Positions 7,230-16,906 of a DNA stretch of 61,445 nucleotides are shown here, in pieces; positions within the stretch are counted from its first letter, which is position 1, and each line of letters starts with the position of its first letter. The DNA lies in assembly GCA_017553205.1 (NCBI GenBank), contig JAFZMV010000140.1, positions 1 to 61,445 on the forward strand, in the 5' to 3' direction. The position numbers and the translations under genes are program-made. The notes under the pieces are model-generated. The model worked only from the letters and a program-made list of their open reading frames with translations. It had not been told where the DNA came from and did not search any database. This stretch comes from Selenomonadaceae bacterium (GTDB lineage Bacteria; Bacillota; Negativicutes; Selenomonadales; Selenomonadaceae).

Positions 7230-8281
7230 AATATTTTGAGAGAATAAAAAATTTTTTTCGTGAAGATTTTTCTGATGTTGTGGGAATTTACCATGACGGA
7301 GAGAAAATTTTTTTTGCCCGCTCCACTCATAAAATTGAACCGGACGAAGTAAATTTTGAAATTTCTTTTGCCGATGACATTCCGCCGATTGAACAACTTG
7401 CGGAAAAAATTTCTTTAACTCTGAATCAACGCGGCTGGACAAATTCTAAAGTCGGCTTGTGCTTGAATGATGACGACGTTATTATTTTCCGCACGAACTT
7501 TGAAAATATTCCGCAGAGTGAAATTTATTCTGCCGTGAAAACTTGGGCGACGGCTCAAACGGGAAAAAATTCTTCCTGCGATTTTGTGGAGATTGACGGC
7601 GAAATTTGGGCGGAAACTCTTTCAGAAAATATTGTTAAAGAATATATTTCGGCGTTTGAAAAAAATTCTGTGAACTTGTGTGCATTGACTGCAATGCCGA
7701 ATTTTTCAGAGCCTGAAACTTTAATAAAAAATCATGAAAGAGCGGTTTTTGTCGCAGAAGTTCTATCGCAAAAAAAATCTCCGAATCTTATTTCAAAAAA
7801 AATTGGCGATTGGAACTTTAAAAAAATTTTCCTGACGACGGCAGGAATTTTTTTATTTTCGGCTTTGATAGTTTCCGCAAAACTTTTTTACGACTACAGG
7901 ACGGCTGAAAATGAATTTAACGCGGTGCAAAAAATTTTGTCCGAACAAAGTGAAAATCTCGTTTTGAAAAAAGATTTGGACGCGAATATTTCCGAAATGA
8001 AAAAAATAAATTCCCTGCTCGAATCACAAGCAGAAAAATTTTCAAAATTAAATGTTCTGATTCATATCGGGAAAACTTCAAATAAAAATATTCTGCTGAA
8101 AAAAATAAACGCGACAGAAAATTTTGTTCAGATTGAAGGGACTGCCGAAAATTCCGACGCGGTTGAAAAATATCTTCGCAGGCTGAAAAATTCTTCCGCA
8201 GGAAATGTAAAACTTGAAAATACTTCGACTGCGGACGACGGCGGAATAAATTTCACGATGAAAATAAATTTTGGTGGATAA
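7226..8281 (+). CDS. GspL-like (PilM-PilN fusion-like) membrane protein
   Basis: The 351-aa protein can be read in three parts. Residues 1 to about 180 are cytoplasmic and begin DVVGIYHDGEKIFFARS, like the start of actin-fold PilM/GspL domains. One membrane helix lies near 195-220 (IFLTTAGIFLFSALIVSA). It is followed by a coiled coil (about 225-270) and a small alpha/beta domain (about 275-351, ILLKKINATENFVQIEGTA) resembling the periplasmic PilN/GspL fold. In type II secretion and type IV pili such proteins tie the inner-membrane platform to the assembly ATPase. No ATPase, pilin or platform gene is adjacent; it sits between a CNNM gene and a phosphatase gene. Family call is inference from layout and weak motifs. 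Confidence 0.6.
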   Translation: MKYFERIKNFFREDFSDVVGIYHDGEKIFFARSTHKIEPDEVNFEISFADDIPPIEQLAEKISLTLNQRGWTNSKVGLCLNDDDVIIFRTNFENIPQSEIYSAVKTWATAQTGKNSSCDFVEIDGEIWAETLSENIVKEYISAFEKNSVNLCALTAMPNFSEPETLIKNHERAVFVAEVLSQKKSPNLISKKIGDWNFKKIFLTTAGIFLFSALIVSAKLFYDYRTAENEFNAVQKILSEQSENLVLKKDLDANISEMKKINSLLESQAEKFSKLNVLIHIGKTSNKNILLKKINATENFVQIEGTAENSDAVEKYLRRLKNSSAGNVKLENTSTADDGGINFTMKINFGG

Positions 8282-9538
8282 ATGAACAGACGATTTTTTA
8301 TAAAATTTTTGTTGAGTTTGGGACTTGGTGCATATTTTCCTAAACTCACAGAGGCGGCACGCTTTGAAAATCTGCACTACCCGCAGGATAATTATAAACC
8401 TCTCCGCTCGGTGAAATTTTTGCGGCAGATTGTCACAAGTGATTCGCGGACTTCAAGAACTTTAATGTGGCAATCTGATAAAGAAATAGCAAATATTCAG
8501 CTGGAATATATTTTAGTCGGCGAAGAAAATGCAAATTTCGGCGATGTCGGCTACAAATATTTTGAACAGAGCGGGGAAGGAACTTTTATTTATTTTTGCA
8601 GACTGGAAAATTTAAAGCCGGAAAGTTTTTATCGTTTCAGAATTATTTCTGATGAGCGGGCGACTTCTTGGCAGAATTTAAAAACTGCGGGGCAGAATAA
8701 ATTTCAAATGCTGGTTTTCAGTGATTCACAGTGTGAAAATTATAATGTTTGGCAGAAAGTTGCCGATACCGCAAATAAAAATTTTCCTGACGCTGAAATT
8801 TTTACGGTGAACGGGGATATTGTTGACAACGGGCAAGCACCTTATCAGTGGCGACATTGGTATACGGCGGCGGCTCTGCTTTTGTCTGAAAAAATTTTCG
8901 CACCTGTCATGGGAAATCATGAGTGTTACGGCTTGGACTGGCTGAACTGTCTGCCCGAAGGTTATTTGAATAATTTTATTCTGCCGACTAATGACGAGAA
9001 AAATTTTGAAGGATATTTTTATTCTTTCGATTATGGAGCGGCACATTTTTTTATTCTGAACACGCAGTTTGATGAATTGGATAATTTTCAGCCGAAATTA
9101 AAAGACGCACAAAATTATTTTTTCCGCCGTGATTCTGCAAACAATAACCGCGTTTGGAAAATTGTTTTAATGCACAAAGATATTTTTGACTACGCACAAG
9201 ATAAATTTAATGACATCGCGGAAATTTTCATGCCGCTCTTTGACGAATTGGAAATTGATTTAGTTTTTACGGGACATTTGCACACTTACAGGAACAGAGG
9301 AAAAATTTTTGCACAAAAAAAATCTCCCAACGGCACTACTTATATTTTGTGCGGACGTTCAGGAGATCAAAAATATGTTGAGCCGAATTCTGAAATTGAT
9401 GACGTTACCGCACCGAATCTCATAACCGAGCCCGAATCATTTATAACATTAGACGTTGACGAAAAAATTTTGACGCTGACTTGTCAAACTGTTGACGGTG
9501 AAATTTTGGATAAATTTACTTTGCAGAAACTCCGCTGA
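8282..9538 (+). CDS. Exported purple acid phosphatase-like metallophosphoesterase
   Basis: The 418-aa protein opens with MNRRFFIKF and a hydrophobic stretch, resembling a twin-arginine export signal. A fibronectin-III-like N-terminal domain (about 40-140, [18 protein letters not shown]) is followed by a calcineurin-type metallophosphatase domain. Its metal motifs are [27 protein letters not shown] and FTGHLHTYR. This layout is that of bacterial purple acid phosphatase relatives, which hydrolyse phosphoesters outside the cytoplasm. ATG 8282 follows the upstream stop immediately (TAA then ATG), so coupling is likely. The 3' end overlaps glnS, on the other strand, by 23 nt. Confidence 0.85.
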   Translation: MNRRFFIKFLLSLGLGAYFPKLTEAARFENLHYPQDNYKPLRSVKFLRQIVTSDSRTSRTLMWQSDKEIANIQLEYILVGEENANFGDVGYKYFEQSGEGTFIYFCRLENLKPESFYRFRIISDERATSWQNLKTAGQNKFQMLVFSDSQCENYNVWQKVADTANKNFPDAEIFTVNGDIVDNGQAPYQWRHWYTAAALLLSEKIFAPVMGNHECYGLDWLNCLPEGYLNNFILPTNDEKNFEGYFYSFDYGAAHFFILNTQFDELDNFQPKLKDAQNYFFRRDSANNNRVWKIVLMHKDIFDYAQDKFNDIAEIFMPLFDELEIDLVFTGHLHTYRNRGKIFAQKKSPNGTTYILCGRSGDQKYVEPNSEIDDVTAPNLITEPESFITLDVDEKILTLTCQTVDGEILDKFTLQKLR

Positions 9539-11180
9539 CTTTTGCCCAAGAATCTTTCAAACCTACGACACGATTGAAAACTAATTTTTCGGGAGTGGTG
9601 TCATAATCAACTACAAAATATCCAAGACGCAAAAATTGATAATGAGTTCCCGCCGCAGTAAATTTTACGCTGGGTTCAACTAAAGCATTTTCAATCACTA
9701 TTAAAGATTTCGGATTTATTGCGGCGATAAAATCTTCAGGCAAATTTCCTTTTTCGTCCGTCGTCAAAAGATAATCATATAATCTGACTTCGGCTTTAAT
9801 TGCATGTTCAGCACTTACCCAATGAATAGTGCCTTTGATTTTTCTGTTGGCAGTTTCTCCGCCTGATTTTGAAGTTTTATCAATCGTGCAATGGAGTTCC
9901 AAAATATTTCCGTCCGAATCTTTTATAACTTCTTCGCACTTGATAATATAAGCGTGTTTCAGTCGAACTTCTCCGCCCGGTTTCAGTCTGAAAAATTTTT
10001 TGGGAGCGTCTTCCATAAAGTCATCACGTTCAATAAAAATTTCTCTCGTGAAAGGAACATAACGACTGCCGCCCAATGTCGGGTGATTTTCTGCAGTCAA
10101 ATATTCTGTCGTGCCTTCTTCAACATTCGTCAAAACAACTTTCAACGGATTTAAAACCGCCATGATTCTGTTTGCCGTGTTGTTCAAGTCTTCGCGGACG
10201 CAGTGTTCAAGCATGGCAACATCAACAACGCTGTTACTTTTTGCAACTCCGATTTCGTTGCAGAAATTTTTTATTGCGGCAGGTGTAAAACCTCTTCTTC
10301 TCATTCCTGAAAGAGTCGGCATGCGGGGATCGTCCCAGCCTCTGACATGATTTTCTTCAACAAGCTGACGAAGTTTTCTTTTGCTGGTGATTGTGTTTGT
10401 TAAATCCAGTCTGGCAAATTCAATCTGACGCGGACGGGAATTGACATCAAAGCCCAACGAATCCAAAAGCCAATCATAAAACGGGCGGTGATCTTCAAAT
10501 TCCAAAGTGCAGACAGAATGAGTAATATTTTCTATTGCGTCTTCAAGAGGGTGAGCAAAGTCGTACATAGGATAAATTAACCACTTGTCGCCCGTGTGAT
10601 GGTGATGAGTTCTTGAAATTCTGTAAATAACAGGATCACGCATATTTATATTAGGCGATGCCATGTCAATTTTAGCTCGCAAAACTTTTTCGCCGTCAGA
10701 AAATTCTCCGTTTTTCATTCTCTCGAACAAATTTAAATTTTCTTCAATGCTGCGATTTCTGAAAGGGCTTTCTTTTCCGGGTTCTGTTAAAGTTCCGCGA
10801 AGATTTTTTATTTCTTCCGCAGATAAGTCATCAACATAAGCCAAGCCGCGTTTGATAAGTTCAACGGCAAATTCATAAAATTTGTCAAAATAATCCGATG
10901 CAAAAAATTTTCTGTCGCCCCAATCAAATCCAAGCCATTTGATATCCTCTTGAATTGAATCAACATATTCGACATCTTCTTTTGTGGGGTTGGTGTCGTC
11001 AAAACGCAAATTACAAAGTCCGTGATTATAATTCGCAAGTCCGAAATCTAAGCAAATTGCTTTTGCATGACCAATATGCAAATAGCCGTTCGGTTCAGGC
11101 GGAAAACGTGTATGAATACCTTCAGAATATTTTCCTGCTTTTAAATCGTTTTCAATTTCCTGCTGTATAAAATTCACCAT
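9516..11180 (-). CDS. glnS: Glutaminyl-tRNA synthetase
   Basis: A class I synthetase charging tRNA-Gln directly, 554 aa. The Rossmann-fold signature HIGHAK is in [19 protein letters not shown], the second class I signature appears as TSKRKL (MSKRKL in most relatives), and [11 protein letters not shown] and the anticodon-binding beta-barrel region (about 340-554) are present. The family is usual in gamma-proteobacteria and found in some Firmicutes, many of which instead use the Glu-tRNA-Gln amidotransferase route. The convergent neighbour shares 23 bp of its 3' end. Confidence 0.96.
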   Translation of the reverse strand: MVNFIQQEIENDLKAGKYSEGIHTRFPPEPNGYLHIGHAKAICLDFGLANYNHGLCNLRFDDTNPTKEDVEYVDSIQEDIKWLGFDWGDRKFFASDYFDKFYEFAVELIKRGLAYVDDLSAEEIKNLRGTLTEPGKESPFRNRSIEENLNLFERMKNGEFSDGEKVLRAKIDMASPNINMRDPVIYRISRTHHHHTGDKWLIYPMYDFAHPLEDAIENITHSVCTLEFEDHRPFYDWLLDSLGFDVNSRPRQIEFARLDLTNTITSKRKLRQLVEENHVRGWDDPRMPTLSGMRRRGFTPAAIKNFCNEIGVAKSNSVVDVAMLEHCVREDLNNTANRIMAVLNPLKVVLTNVEEGTTEYLTAENHPTLGGSRYVPFTREIFIERDDFMEDAPKKFFRLKPGGEVRLKHAYIIKCEEVIKDSDGNILELHCTIDKTSKSGGETANRKIKGTIHWVSAEHAIKAEVRLYDYLLTTDEKGNLPEDFIAAINPKSLIVIENALVEPSVKFTAAGTHYQFLRLGYFVVDYDTTPEKLVFNRVVGLKDSWAKVSGVSAK

Positions 11181-11218
11181 AAAAATTTTTTTCTCCCTTC
11201 ATTTTTTGAAAATGCGTT

Positions 11219-11848
11219 TCAAGAATCAATATCGACGTAAGAACCTTCAGAAATTTTTTCCGAGTAAGGATTTTCAACAGGCTGACTCATTTCGGTATGA
11301 GTTACTCCTCCCGCTACAAAAACTCTTCCACATTCCGGACAAATATCATTGTGCAGAGTTACAGAAACGCTTTTAACTTCGCCTTCTCCGTTTCTTTCTT
11401 TTTCGTAAGCGTTGGCAACGTGTTCATGTTCGTGCCCAAGAACAACTGAGGCGGCAATACTTTGAGGAATTTTTGACGGAGTTTTAAAAGAGACGTCATT
11501 TTCATTTGAGCCGTCTTGATAAGTTCTGTTCGCACAAGTTTCACATTCGGCGGGAGAAGATTTTTTTCCGGCGGCTTTATGAGTAGACGCACCGGGATTT
11601 AAAATAACGCCGTGAGTATTTCCCGCCGCATCAGTTTTATCATCTTTTTCAAAAAGATTGAAATTTATCGGAGAGTAAGTATTTTCTTTTTTATCCTGAA
11701 AAATTTTGCTGAGTTCTTCCGAAACATTTTTATTTTGTCTTTCGTTTTGCTGAAAATTTTCTTCAGTCGGAGAAAAATTTTTTCTGTTGGAATTTTGATA
11801 AAAATTTTTCACAGCCGAAGAATTTTCAAAACCGTAAATCCCGTTCAT
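11219..11848 (-). CDS. Uncharacterised protein with HExxH (HEHEH) and CxxC motifs
   Basis: The 209-aa protein starts at ATG 11848 with GGAGGT 8 nt upstream (a TTG precedes it). Residues 1-95 are polar, Asn/Gln/Lys-rich and probably disordered. The C-terminal half is compact: CETC (102-105), YQDGSNENDVSFK, the zincin-like HEHEH (139-143) in VLGHEHEHVANAYEK, then CPECG (170-173) and VAGGVTHT. I recall similar unnamed proteins in Firmicutes with CxxC, YQDGS, HE.EHV and CPECG in this order, but not a function. HExxH plus cysteine pairs suggests bound zinc; protease activity is unproven. No signal peptide. A hairpin repeat lies upstream. Confidence 0.75.
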   Translation of the reverse strand: MNGIYGFENSSAVKNFYQNSNRKNFSPTEENFQQNERQNKNVSEELSKIFQDKKENTYSPINFNLFEKDDKTDAAGNTHGVILNPGASTHKAAGKKSSPAECETCANRTYQDGSNENDVSFKTPSKIPQSIAASVVLGHEHEHVANAYEKERNGEGEVKSVSVTLHNDICPECGRVFVAGGVTHTEMSQPVENPYSEKISEGSYVDIDS

Positions 11849-11892
11849 CAAAATACACCTCCATGTTTTATTTTCGATAAAAAGATTTTACA

Positions 11893-11931
11893 AAAAGCTA
11901 ACTTCTAACTCCTAGCCCCTAATTCCTAAAA
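11893..11931 (-). repeat. Intergenic hairpin repeat, copy B (partial)
   Basis: Words of the type TAACTCCTAGCCCCTAATTCC, matching one arm of the repeats near 3663, 36656 and 59941. It lies between two reverse-strand genes, upstream of the HEHEH gene. Confidence 0.55.
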
Positions 11932-11935
11932 CTTT

Positions 11936-13249
11936 TTACTGATCTATGACTGACCATTCGTACTCAAACGTATAATACTTGCAGGCAGGAGTTTGATCCC
12001 AATTTTCTTCAATTCTTTTCGTAACTTGAACAACATCACGATAAGCATCAGCATTTGTAAGCAGTACAAAAAATTGATTTTTGCCGTTTTGAGTAATAAC
12101 GTCGCCTTTGCGGAGAGTTTTTCTGATAACCGTAAAAAATTCGTCGTTTGCGTCAGTGAGATTATAATTTCCCTCTTTGTGACGTTCCAAAGAAAAAATC
12201 AAAAGACAAGTATTTTTCGCATAATTTCCGCGAGTACGTTTTAAAAATCTGTAAATTGTGCGGAAACTTGCAAACGGCAAAACAAATGCTCCCTCTTCAA
12301 TATTTCTTTCGCCGAGAACCATTTCAATTTGATCTATGCGGGCAATTTCCGTTGAATTATCTTCAACAGGAGTATCTTCACGAAGAATATTATAACCGTG
12401 CTTGCCGTTCTGTTTTACAGTATAAAGAGCCTTGTCAGCTTTTTTATAAAGTTCGGAAAAAACATTTCCGCTATGAGGAACAAATACGCAACCGATTGAC
12501 GCACCAAGAGGAATATTCATATCTTCGCCCATCAATTTTTTTGCAGCCTCTGTAATCCTTTCATTGATAAATGTTGCCTTGTGTGCGATTGTGTCTTCGT
12601 CGTGAACTCCTTTGCAGAAGGCAATAAATTCATCGCCGCCCATTCTTCCCAAAATATCGCCGGGACGAAAAGCCGAGCGAAGAATATCTGCGAAACTCAC
12701 CAAAACTTTATCGCCCATATTATGCCCGTAAATATCGTTGACAAGTTTGAAACTGTCTAAGTCAATCATCATCAAAGCACCGATTACAGATTTGCAAACT
12801 TTAGTGAGTTCAGCCTCTGACGACGCTTTATTTAATAAATCTGTCAAAGCATCAATCGTCGAAGTTTTTTTCAAGCCCTGAATTTGTTCGACAGTTTGAA
12901 GAATATTTCCGACACGGCGGAGCAAAACATCAGGGCGGAAAGGTTTTCTGATAAAGTCCATTGCTCCGTTGTCAAAGCCTTTGCTTTCGGTTTCTTCATC
13001 ATGATCCGCAGTCATGAACATGAAAGGAATAATTTCATGATATTCTTCTTGAAGTGCCAGCTGAAGTTCATAACCTGACAGGCCCGGCATGCGTAAATCT
13101 GATAAAACCATGTCGGGTTTTTCTTTTCTGTAAATTTCCATTGCCTCAAGACCTGACGACGCACAGAAAGTTTTATAAGTTCCCGACAACATATTTTCCG
13201 TCATCATCAGCGAAACTTCCATATCATCAACAATTAAAATTTTTTTCAT
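11936..13249 (-). CDS. Response regulator with diguanylate cyclase (GGDEF) domain
   Basis: The 437-aa protein starts with a receiver domain (about 1-120; acidic pocket D8/D9, phosphorylation site D51 in MVLSDLRMPG). A GGDEF domain follows (about 135-300) with an intact GRMGGDEFIAF signature, so synthesis of cyclic di-GMP is expected. The C-terminal 130 residues (about 305-437) end with LRKGDVITQNGKNQFFVLL, which resembles a second GGDEF domain whose signature has decayed. The start is ATG 13249; an in-frame TTG at 13261 lies right on AAAGGAG, leaving no spacing. No partner kinase is adjacent. Confidence 0.9.
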   Translation of the reverse strand: MKKILIVDDMEVSLMMTENMLSGTYKTFCASSGLEAMEIYRKEKPDMVLSDLRMPGLSGYELQLALQEEYHEIIPFMFMTADHDEETESKGFDNGAMDFIRKPFRPDVLLRRVGNILQTVEQIQGLKKTSTIDALTDLLNKASSEAELTKVCKSVIGALMMIDLDSFKLVNDIYGHNMGDKVLVSFADILRSAFRPGDILGRMGGDEFIAFCKGVHDEDTIAHKATFINERITEAAKKLMGEDMNIPLGASIGCVFVPHSGNVFSELYKKADKALYTVKQNGKHGYNILREDTPVEDNSTEIARIDQIEMVLGERNIEEGAFVLPFASFRTIYRFLKRTRGNYAKNTCLLIFSLERHKEGNYNLTDANDEFFTVIRKTLRKGDVITQNGKNQFFVLLTNADAYRDVVQVTKRIEENWDQTPACKYYTFEYEWSVIDQ

Positions 13250-13298
13250 TCTTCTCTGCAACTCCTTTCAATGTAGACAAAAACTCTAAATTTTTTTG

Positions 13299-13346
13299 AA
13301 AAAAAAACGCCGACTAACGAGAAGAAAATTTTTACAGTCAGCTTTT
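13299..13346 (-). terminator. Terminator after ftsH
   Basis: On the reverse strand GCTGACT pairs with AGTCGGC around a long A/T-rich loop and is followed by about nine T. It lies 36 nt after the ftsH stop codon and closes the divIC-ftsH gene run. Confidence 0.75.
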
Positions 13347-13381
13347 ATATTTTACAGTTTTTCTGTACTATATTTTTATTA

Positions 13382-15283
13382 CTAAATCGGTTCAGGAATT
13401 TTTTCGACAGCTTTTGACAGTTCCAATCTTACATCAGAAATTTTTTTCGCAAGGTCTAACATCGGATCAGATTTTTCTTCTTCTTCCGCTTTTACTTTGT
13501 CGATAATTTCTTGAAGTTCTGCCGCCGTCAAAGTTTCCTTCTCCATCAAAGCCTGTGCAATTAAATCAAGTTCACGCCTGTGAGTGTTGATAATTTCGCG
13601 GCAGGACTCGTAAGCCTCCGCCAAATATTTGTGGACTTCTTTATCAATTTCGCTTGCAACTTCTTCAGAATAATTTCTTTGATTCTGTCCAATTAAATAT
13701 TGTTGCGGCTGTTCGTTTCCGTAAGCAACAGGACCCAAAACATCACTCATGCCATATTGCATAATCATAGAGCGAACAATTTTACTTGCCTGTTGAATAT
13801 CCTGCGACGCACCTGTTGAAATTTCATTCAAGACAATTTCTTCGGCAACGCGTCCGCCCATTGCAACTTTCAACTTGTCAAGAAGTTCTGAACGAGTTGC
13901 ATAATTTCTGTCCTCTTTCGGGAGCATTAGAGTATAACCGCCTGCACGACCTCTGGGAATTATCGTAACTTTATGAACGGGATCGGCATGTTTCAACATC
14001 ATTCCGACAAGAGCATGTCCGCCTTCATGATAAGCGGTTAATTTTTTCTCTTCGTCATTCATGACTTTTGATTTTCTTTCAGGACCCGCCATAACTCTTT
14101 CGATAGATTCTTCCAGCTCAATCATATTTATTTCGCGTTTATTTCTTCTTGCCGCCAAAAGTGCCGCTTCATTGACAAGGTTGGCTAAATCTGCTCCCGT
14201 GAAACCCGGAGTTCTTCTAGCCAAAATTTCCATATCCGCATCGTTTGAAATAGGTTTTCCTTTTGAGTGGACTTTTAAAATTTCGACGCGACCTTTGACA
14301 TCAGGTTTATCGACGACAATTTGTCTGTCAAATCTTCCGGGTCTTAACAAAGCATTATCCAGAATATCCGGGCGGTTGGTTGCCGCGATAATTATAATTC
14401 CCTCATTCGCCGCAAAACCGTCCATTTCAACAAGCAACTGATTTAAAGTTTGTTCGCGTTCATCATGTCCGCCGCTGAAACCTGCACCGCGTTGACGACC
14501 AACAGCATCAATTTCATCAATGAAGATTAAACATGGAGCGGTTTGTTTAGCGACTCTAAACATATCTCTTACTCTACCAGCACCGACACCGACAAACATT
14601 TCAACGAAGTCAGAACCGCTTATCGAAAAAAATGCAACTCCCGCCTCACCTGCAACAGCTTTTGCAAGTAAAGTTTTTCCTGTACCGGGAGGACCGAACA
14701 ACAAAACACCTTTCGGAATTTTTGCTCCCAAGTCATTAAATTTTTTCGGGTGCTTTAAAAATTCTACAACTTCTTCAAGTTCTTCTTTTGCCTCATCAGC
14801 TCCCGCCACGTCGTTGAAAGTTACTTTGACCTTATCGCCGTTTGAAAGTCTTGCCCGACTTTTTCCGAAGGACATAACTTTACTGCCTGAACCTGTAGTT
14901 TGATTCATTATAAAGAACCATAAACCGACTAAAAGAAGTATCGGAAGTAATGAAGAAAGGAGCGTCATCCACCAAGGCGGCTCTTTTGGATTTTGTGCAA
15001 TTATTTCTACGCCCTTCGCCTCCAATTTGCCGACAAGTGTTTCATCGCCTATAGGTTCATCAGGTGCGATTGTAGTAAATTCCGTACCGTCTTTTTTTAC
15101 TGCTTTTATTGAATTTTTCGTTAAAGTAACCTTCGACACTTCGCCCGACTCAACTCTTTGCAGAAATTGAGAATAACTTGTTTCTTCAACTGTCTGAGGT
15201 TTTATTGAAAAATAATCATATGCAGTTATTGCGACAAATATCACCAGCAAATAAAAGCCGACATTTCGCAAAAAATTATTCAA
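13382..15283 (-). CDS. ftsH: ATP-dependent zinc metalloprotease FtsH
   Basis: A membrane-bound AAA+ protease that extracts and degrades membrane and regulatory proteins. It is 633 aa, full length. Two N-terminal membrane helices (about 5-22 and 108-125) flank a periplasmic segment. Walker A is GPPGTGKT, Walker B is [12 protein letters not shown], the second region of homology is [20 protein letters not shown], and zinc is bound by HEGGH in [12 protein letters not shown]. It is the last gene of the reverse-strand run tilS-hpt-ftsH, the same order as in Bacillus. Confidence 0.98.
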   Translation of the reverse strand: MNNFLRNVGFYLLVIFVAITAYDYFSIKPQTVEETSYSQFLQRVESGEVSKVTLTKNSIKAVKKDGTEFTTIAPDEPIGDETLVGKLEAKGVEIIAQNPKEPPWWMTLLSSLLPILLLVGLWFFIMNQTTGSGSKVMSFGKSRARLSNGDKVKVTFNDVAGADEAKEELEEVVEFLKHPKKFNDLGAKIPKGVLLFGPPGTGKTLLAKAVAGEAGVAFFSISGSDFVEMFVGVGAGRVRDMFRVAKQTAPCLIFIDEIDAVGRQRGAGFSGGHDEREQTLNQLLVEMDGFAANEGIIIIAATNRPDILDNALLRPGRFDRQIVVDKPDVKGRVEILKVHSKGKPISNDADMEILARRTPGFTGADLANLVNEAALLAARRNKREINMIELEESIERVMAGPERKSKVMNDEEKKLTAYHEGGHALVGMMLKHADPVHKVTIIPRGRAGGYTLMLPKEDRNYATRSELLDKLKVAMGGRVAEEIVLNEISTGASQDIQQASKIVRSMIMQYGMSDVLGPVAYGNEQPQQYLIGQNQRNYSEEVASEIDKEVHKYLAEAYESCREIINTHRRELDLIAQALMEKETLTAAELQEIIDKVKAEEEEKSDPMLDLAKKISDVRLELSKAVEKIPEPI

Positions 15284-15323
15284 TAAATAACGCTCCTTTT
15301 TAAAATTTTAAATTCTTGTCATT

Positions 15324-15887
15324 TTATTTTGCATAAATACTGCGTTTCAAAATCCCGAGATACGGCAAATTTCTGTAATGCTGTGCAAAATCCAAACCGT
15401 AGCCGACAACAAACTCATCGGGAACTTCAAAGCCGCAATAATCAATTTCAACGTCAATTTTTCTGCGGGAAGGTTTATTCAAAAGTGTGCAAAGTTTAAC
15501 ACTTGCCGCACCTCTGCTCTTGAAATAAGTTACAAGATAATCCATTGTTGTGCCGGAGTCGATAATATCTTCAATCAAAAGAATATCGCGACCTTTAGGA
15601 TCGTTGTCGATATTCTTCAAGATATTAACTTTGCCGCTGGTCTGAGCACTTGCATCGTAGCTGGACGCAATAAGAAAATCAAAATGTACGGGAATTGTCA
15701 AACGGCGGACAACATCAGTATAAAACATAACTGCACCGTTCAAAATTCCGACAGTCAACAAAGGTTTCTTAATGTCTTTGTAGTCTTCGCTGATCTGTTT
15801 GCTGAGTTCCTTAACGCGTTTGTCAATCTCCTCTTCAGTGTAGAGTACGCGTTCGATGAAATCTTCTTTGGTTTTCAATGTGACCAA
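15324..15887 (-). CDS. hpt: Hypoxanthine phosphoribosyltransferase
   Basis: Salvages hypoxanthine (and usually guanine) with PRPP to give IMP or GMP. The protein is 187 aa. The PRPP-binding loop DILLIEDIIDSGTT, the flexible-loop region SSYDASAQTSGKV and the late base-binding segment VVGYGLDFAQHYRNLPYLG are all clear. It lies between tilS (10 nt upstream) and ftsH (40 nt downstream). Confidence 0.96.
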   Translation of the reverse strand: MVTLKTKEDFIERVLYTEEEIDKRVKELSKQISEDYKDIKKPLLTVGILNGAVMFYTDVVRRLTIPVHFDFLIASSYDASAQTSGKVNILKNIDNDPKGRDILLIEDIIDSGTTMDYLVTYFKSRGAASVKLCTLLNKPSRRKIDVEIDYCGFEVPDEFVVGYGLDFAQHYRNLPYLGILKRSIYAK

Positions 15888-15896
15888 TCCTTTCTT

Positions 15897-16877
15897 TTAT
15901 AGAAAAAAATTTTTTGTTATCGATAATTTTCCGCGTTTCAAAACTGCACGAAATTTTTTTGGCAGTTCAACGCCTGATAAATTTTCTGTCAAAACTTTTC
16001 GGACTCCTTCAAAATGTACAAAGCCGAAATCTTTTATACTGCCCGTTTCAAGTTCGACAAATTTTTTTATGACGGCTCGTTGTAAAGCGGGCTGAAGTTT
16101 TAAAAATTCTTTCTGCAAAAGTTCATGATTTTCGACGACTGCGGGAAAAATTTTTTCGACTTCCGAATTTATAAATTCAGTTTCTTCCGCCGAAATTTCC
16201 GCAAATCTGCAAAGCGTTTCCACAATCGCAGGATTAAAATTTTTTAACGTCGGCAAAAGCTCCAAGCGAATTTTATTTCTTGTCGCGTCCGTTTGAAAAT
16301 TTGTTTTGTCGATTCTCGGAGAAAAATTTCTTTTTCTGCAGTATTCTTCAAGCTCAACTTTTTTGAACTTCAACAAGGGACGAATCAAAAGCCCGTAATC
16401 TTCAGTGACTGCAAAAAATTTCATAGCTGAAAGTCCCGCAGAACTTGCCCCGCGTAAAAATTTCATTAAAACTGTTTCCGCTTGATCGTCGGCATGATGA
16501 GCCAATGCTATCGTGTCAAAAATTTTTTTCAGTCGAACTTTATTCAAAAATTCATAACGTAAAATTCTCGCAGCAGTTTCAACAGAAATTTTATTTTCAG
16601 CAGAAAATTTTTTTACGTCGCCATGTTCGCAGAAAAATTCGACTCCCAAATTTTTGGCAAACTCTTCTACAAATTCCGCATCGGCTAAAGACTCTTCACC
16701 TCTCAAACCATGCTCATAATGAGCGATGCAAATTTCATTTTTGAATTTCTGCCTTGAACGGTTGAGTAAGTCGGCAAGTGCCAAAGAATCCGCCCCGCCT
16801 GAAACGGCAACAACAATTTTTCTGCCGTAAAAAATTTTTTCGTTTTGACAAAGATCAATGAACTTTTTCAGCAACAA
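15897..16877 (-). CDS. tilS: tRNA(Ile)-lysidine synthase (short form)
   Basis: TilS converts C34 of the CAU-anticodon tRNA-Ile to lysidine using ATP and lysine, so that AUA is read as Ile. The P-loop SGGADSLALAD, HYEHGLRGEES, ALAHHADDQAETVLMKFLRG and the RPLLKFKK block are present. At 326 aa it is shorter than Bacillus or E. coli TilS and appears to stop soon after the middle domain, lacking most of the C-terminal module. The start is TTG 16877 (or 16874), with GGAGGTGA upstream. No frame disruption is visible. Confidence 0.92.
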   Translation of the reverse strand: MLLKKFIDLCQNEKIFYGRKIVVAVSGGADSLALADLLNRSRQKFKNEICIAHYEHGLRGEESLADAEFVEEFAKNLGVEFFCEHGDVKKFSAENKISVETAARILRYEFLNKVRLKKIFDTIALAHHADDQAETVLMKFLRGASSAGLSAMKFFAVTEDYGLLIRPLLKFKKVELEEYCRKRNFSPRIDKTNFQTDATRNKIRLELLPTLKNFNPAIVETLCRFAEISAEETEFINSEVEKIFPAVVENHELLQKEFLKLQPALQRAVIKKFVELETGSIKDFGFVHFEGVRKVLTENLSGVELPKKFRAVLKRGKLSITKNFFL

Positions 16878-16906
16878 AAATCACCTCCGCCGATCGGCAA
16901 AAGGTG

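Noticed and set aside
14061..14903. Long antisense ORFs opposite ftsH
   Set aside because: They lie fully inside a well-conserved gene, have no family motifs and no ribosome binding site.
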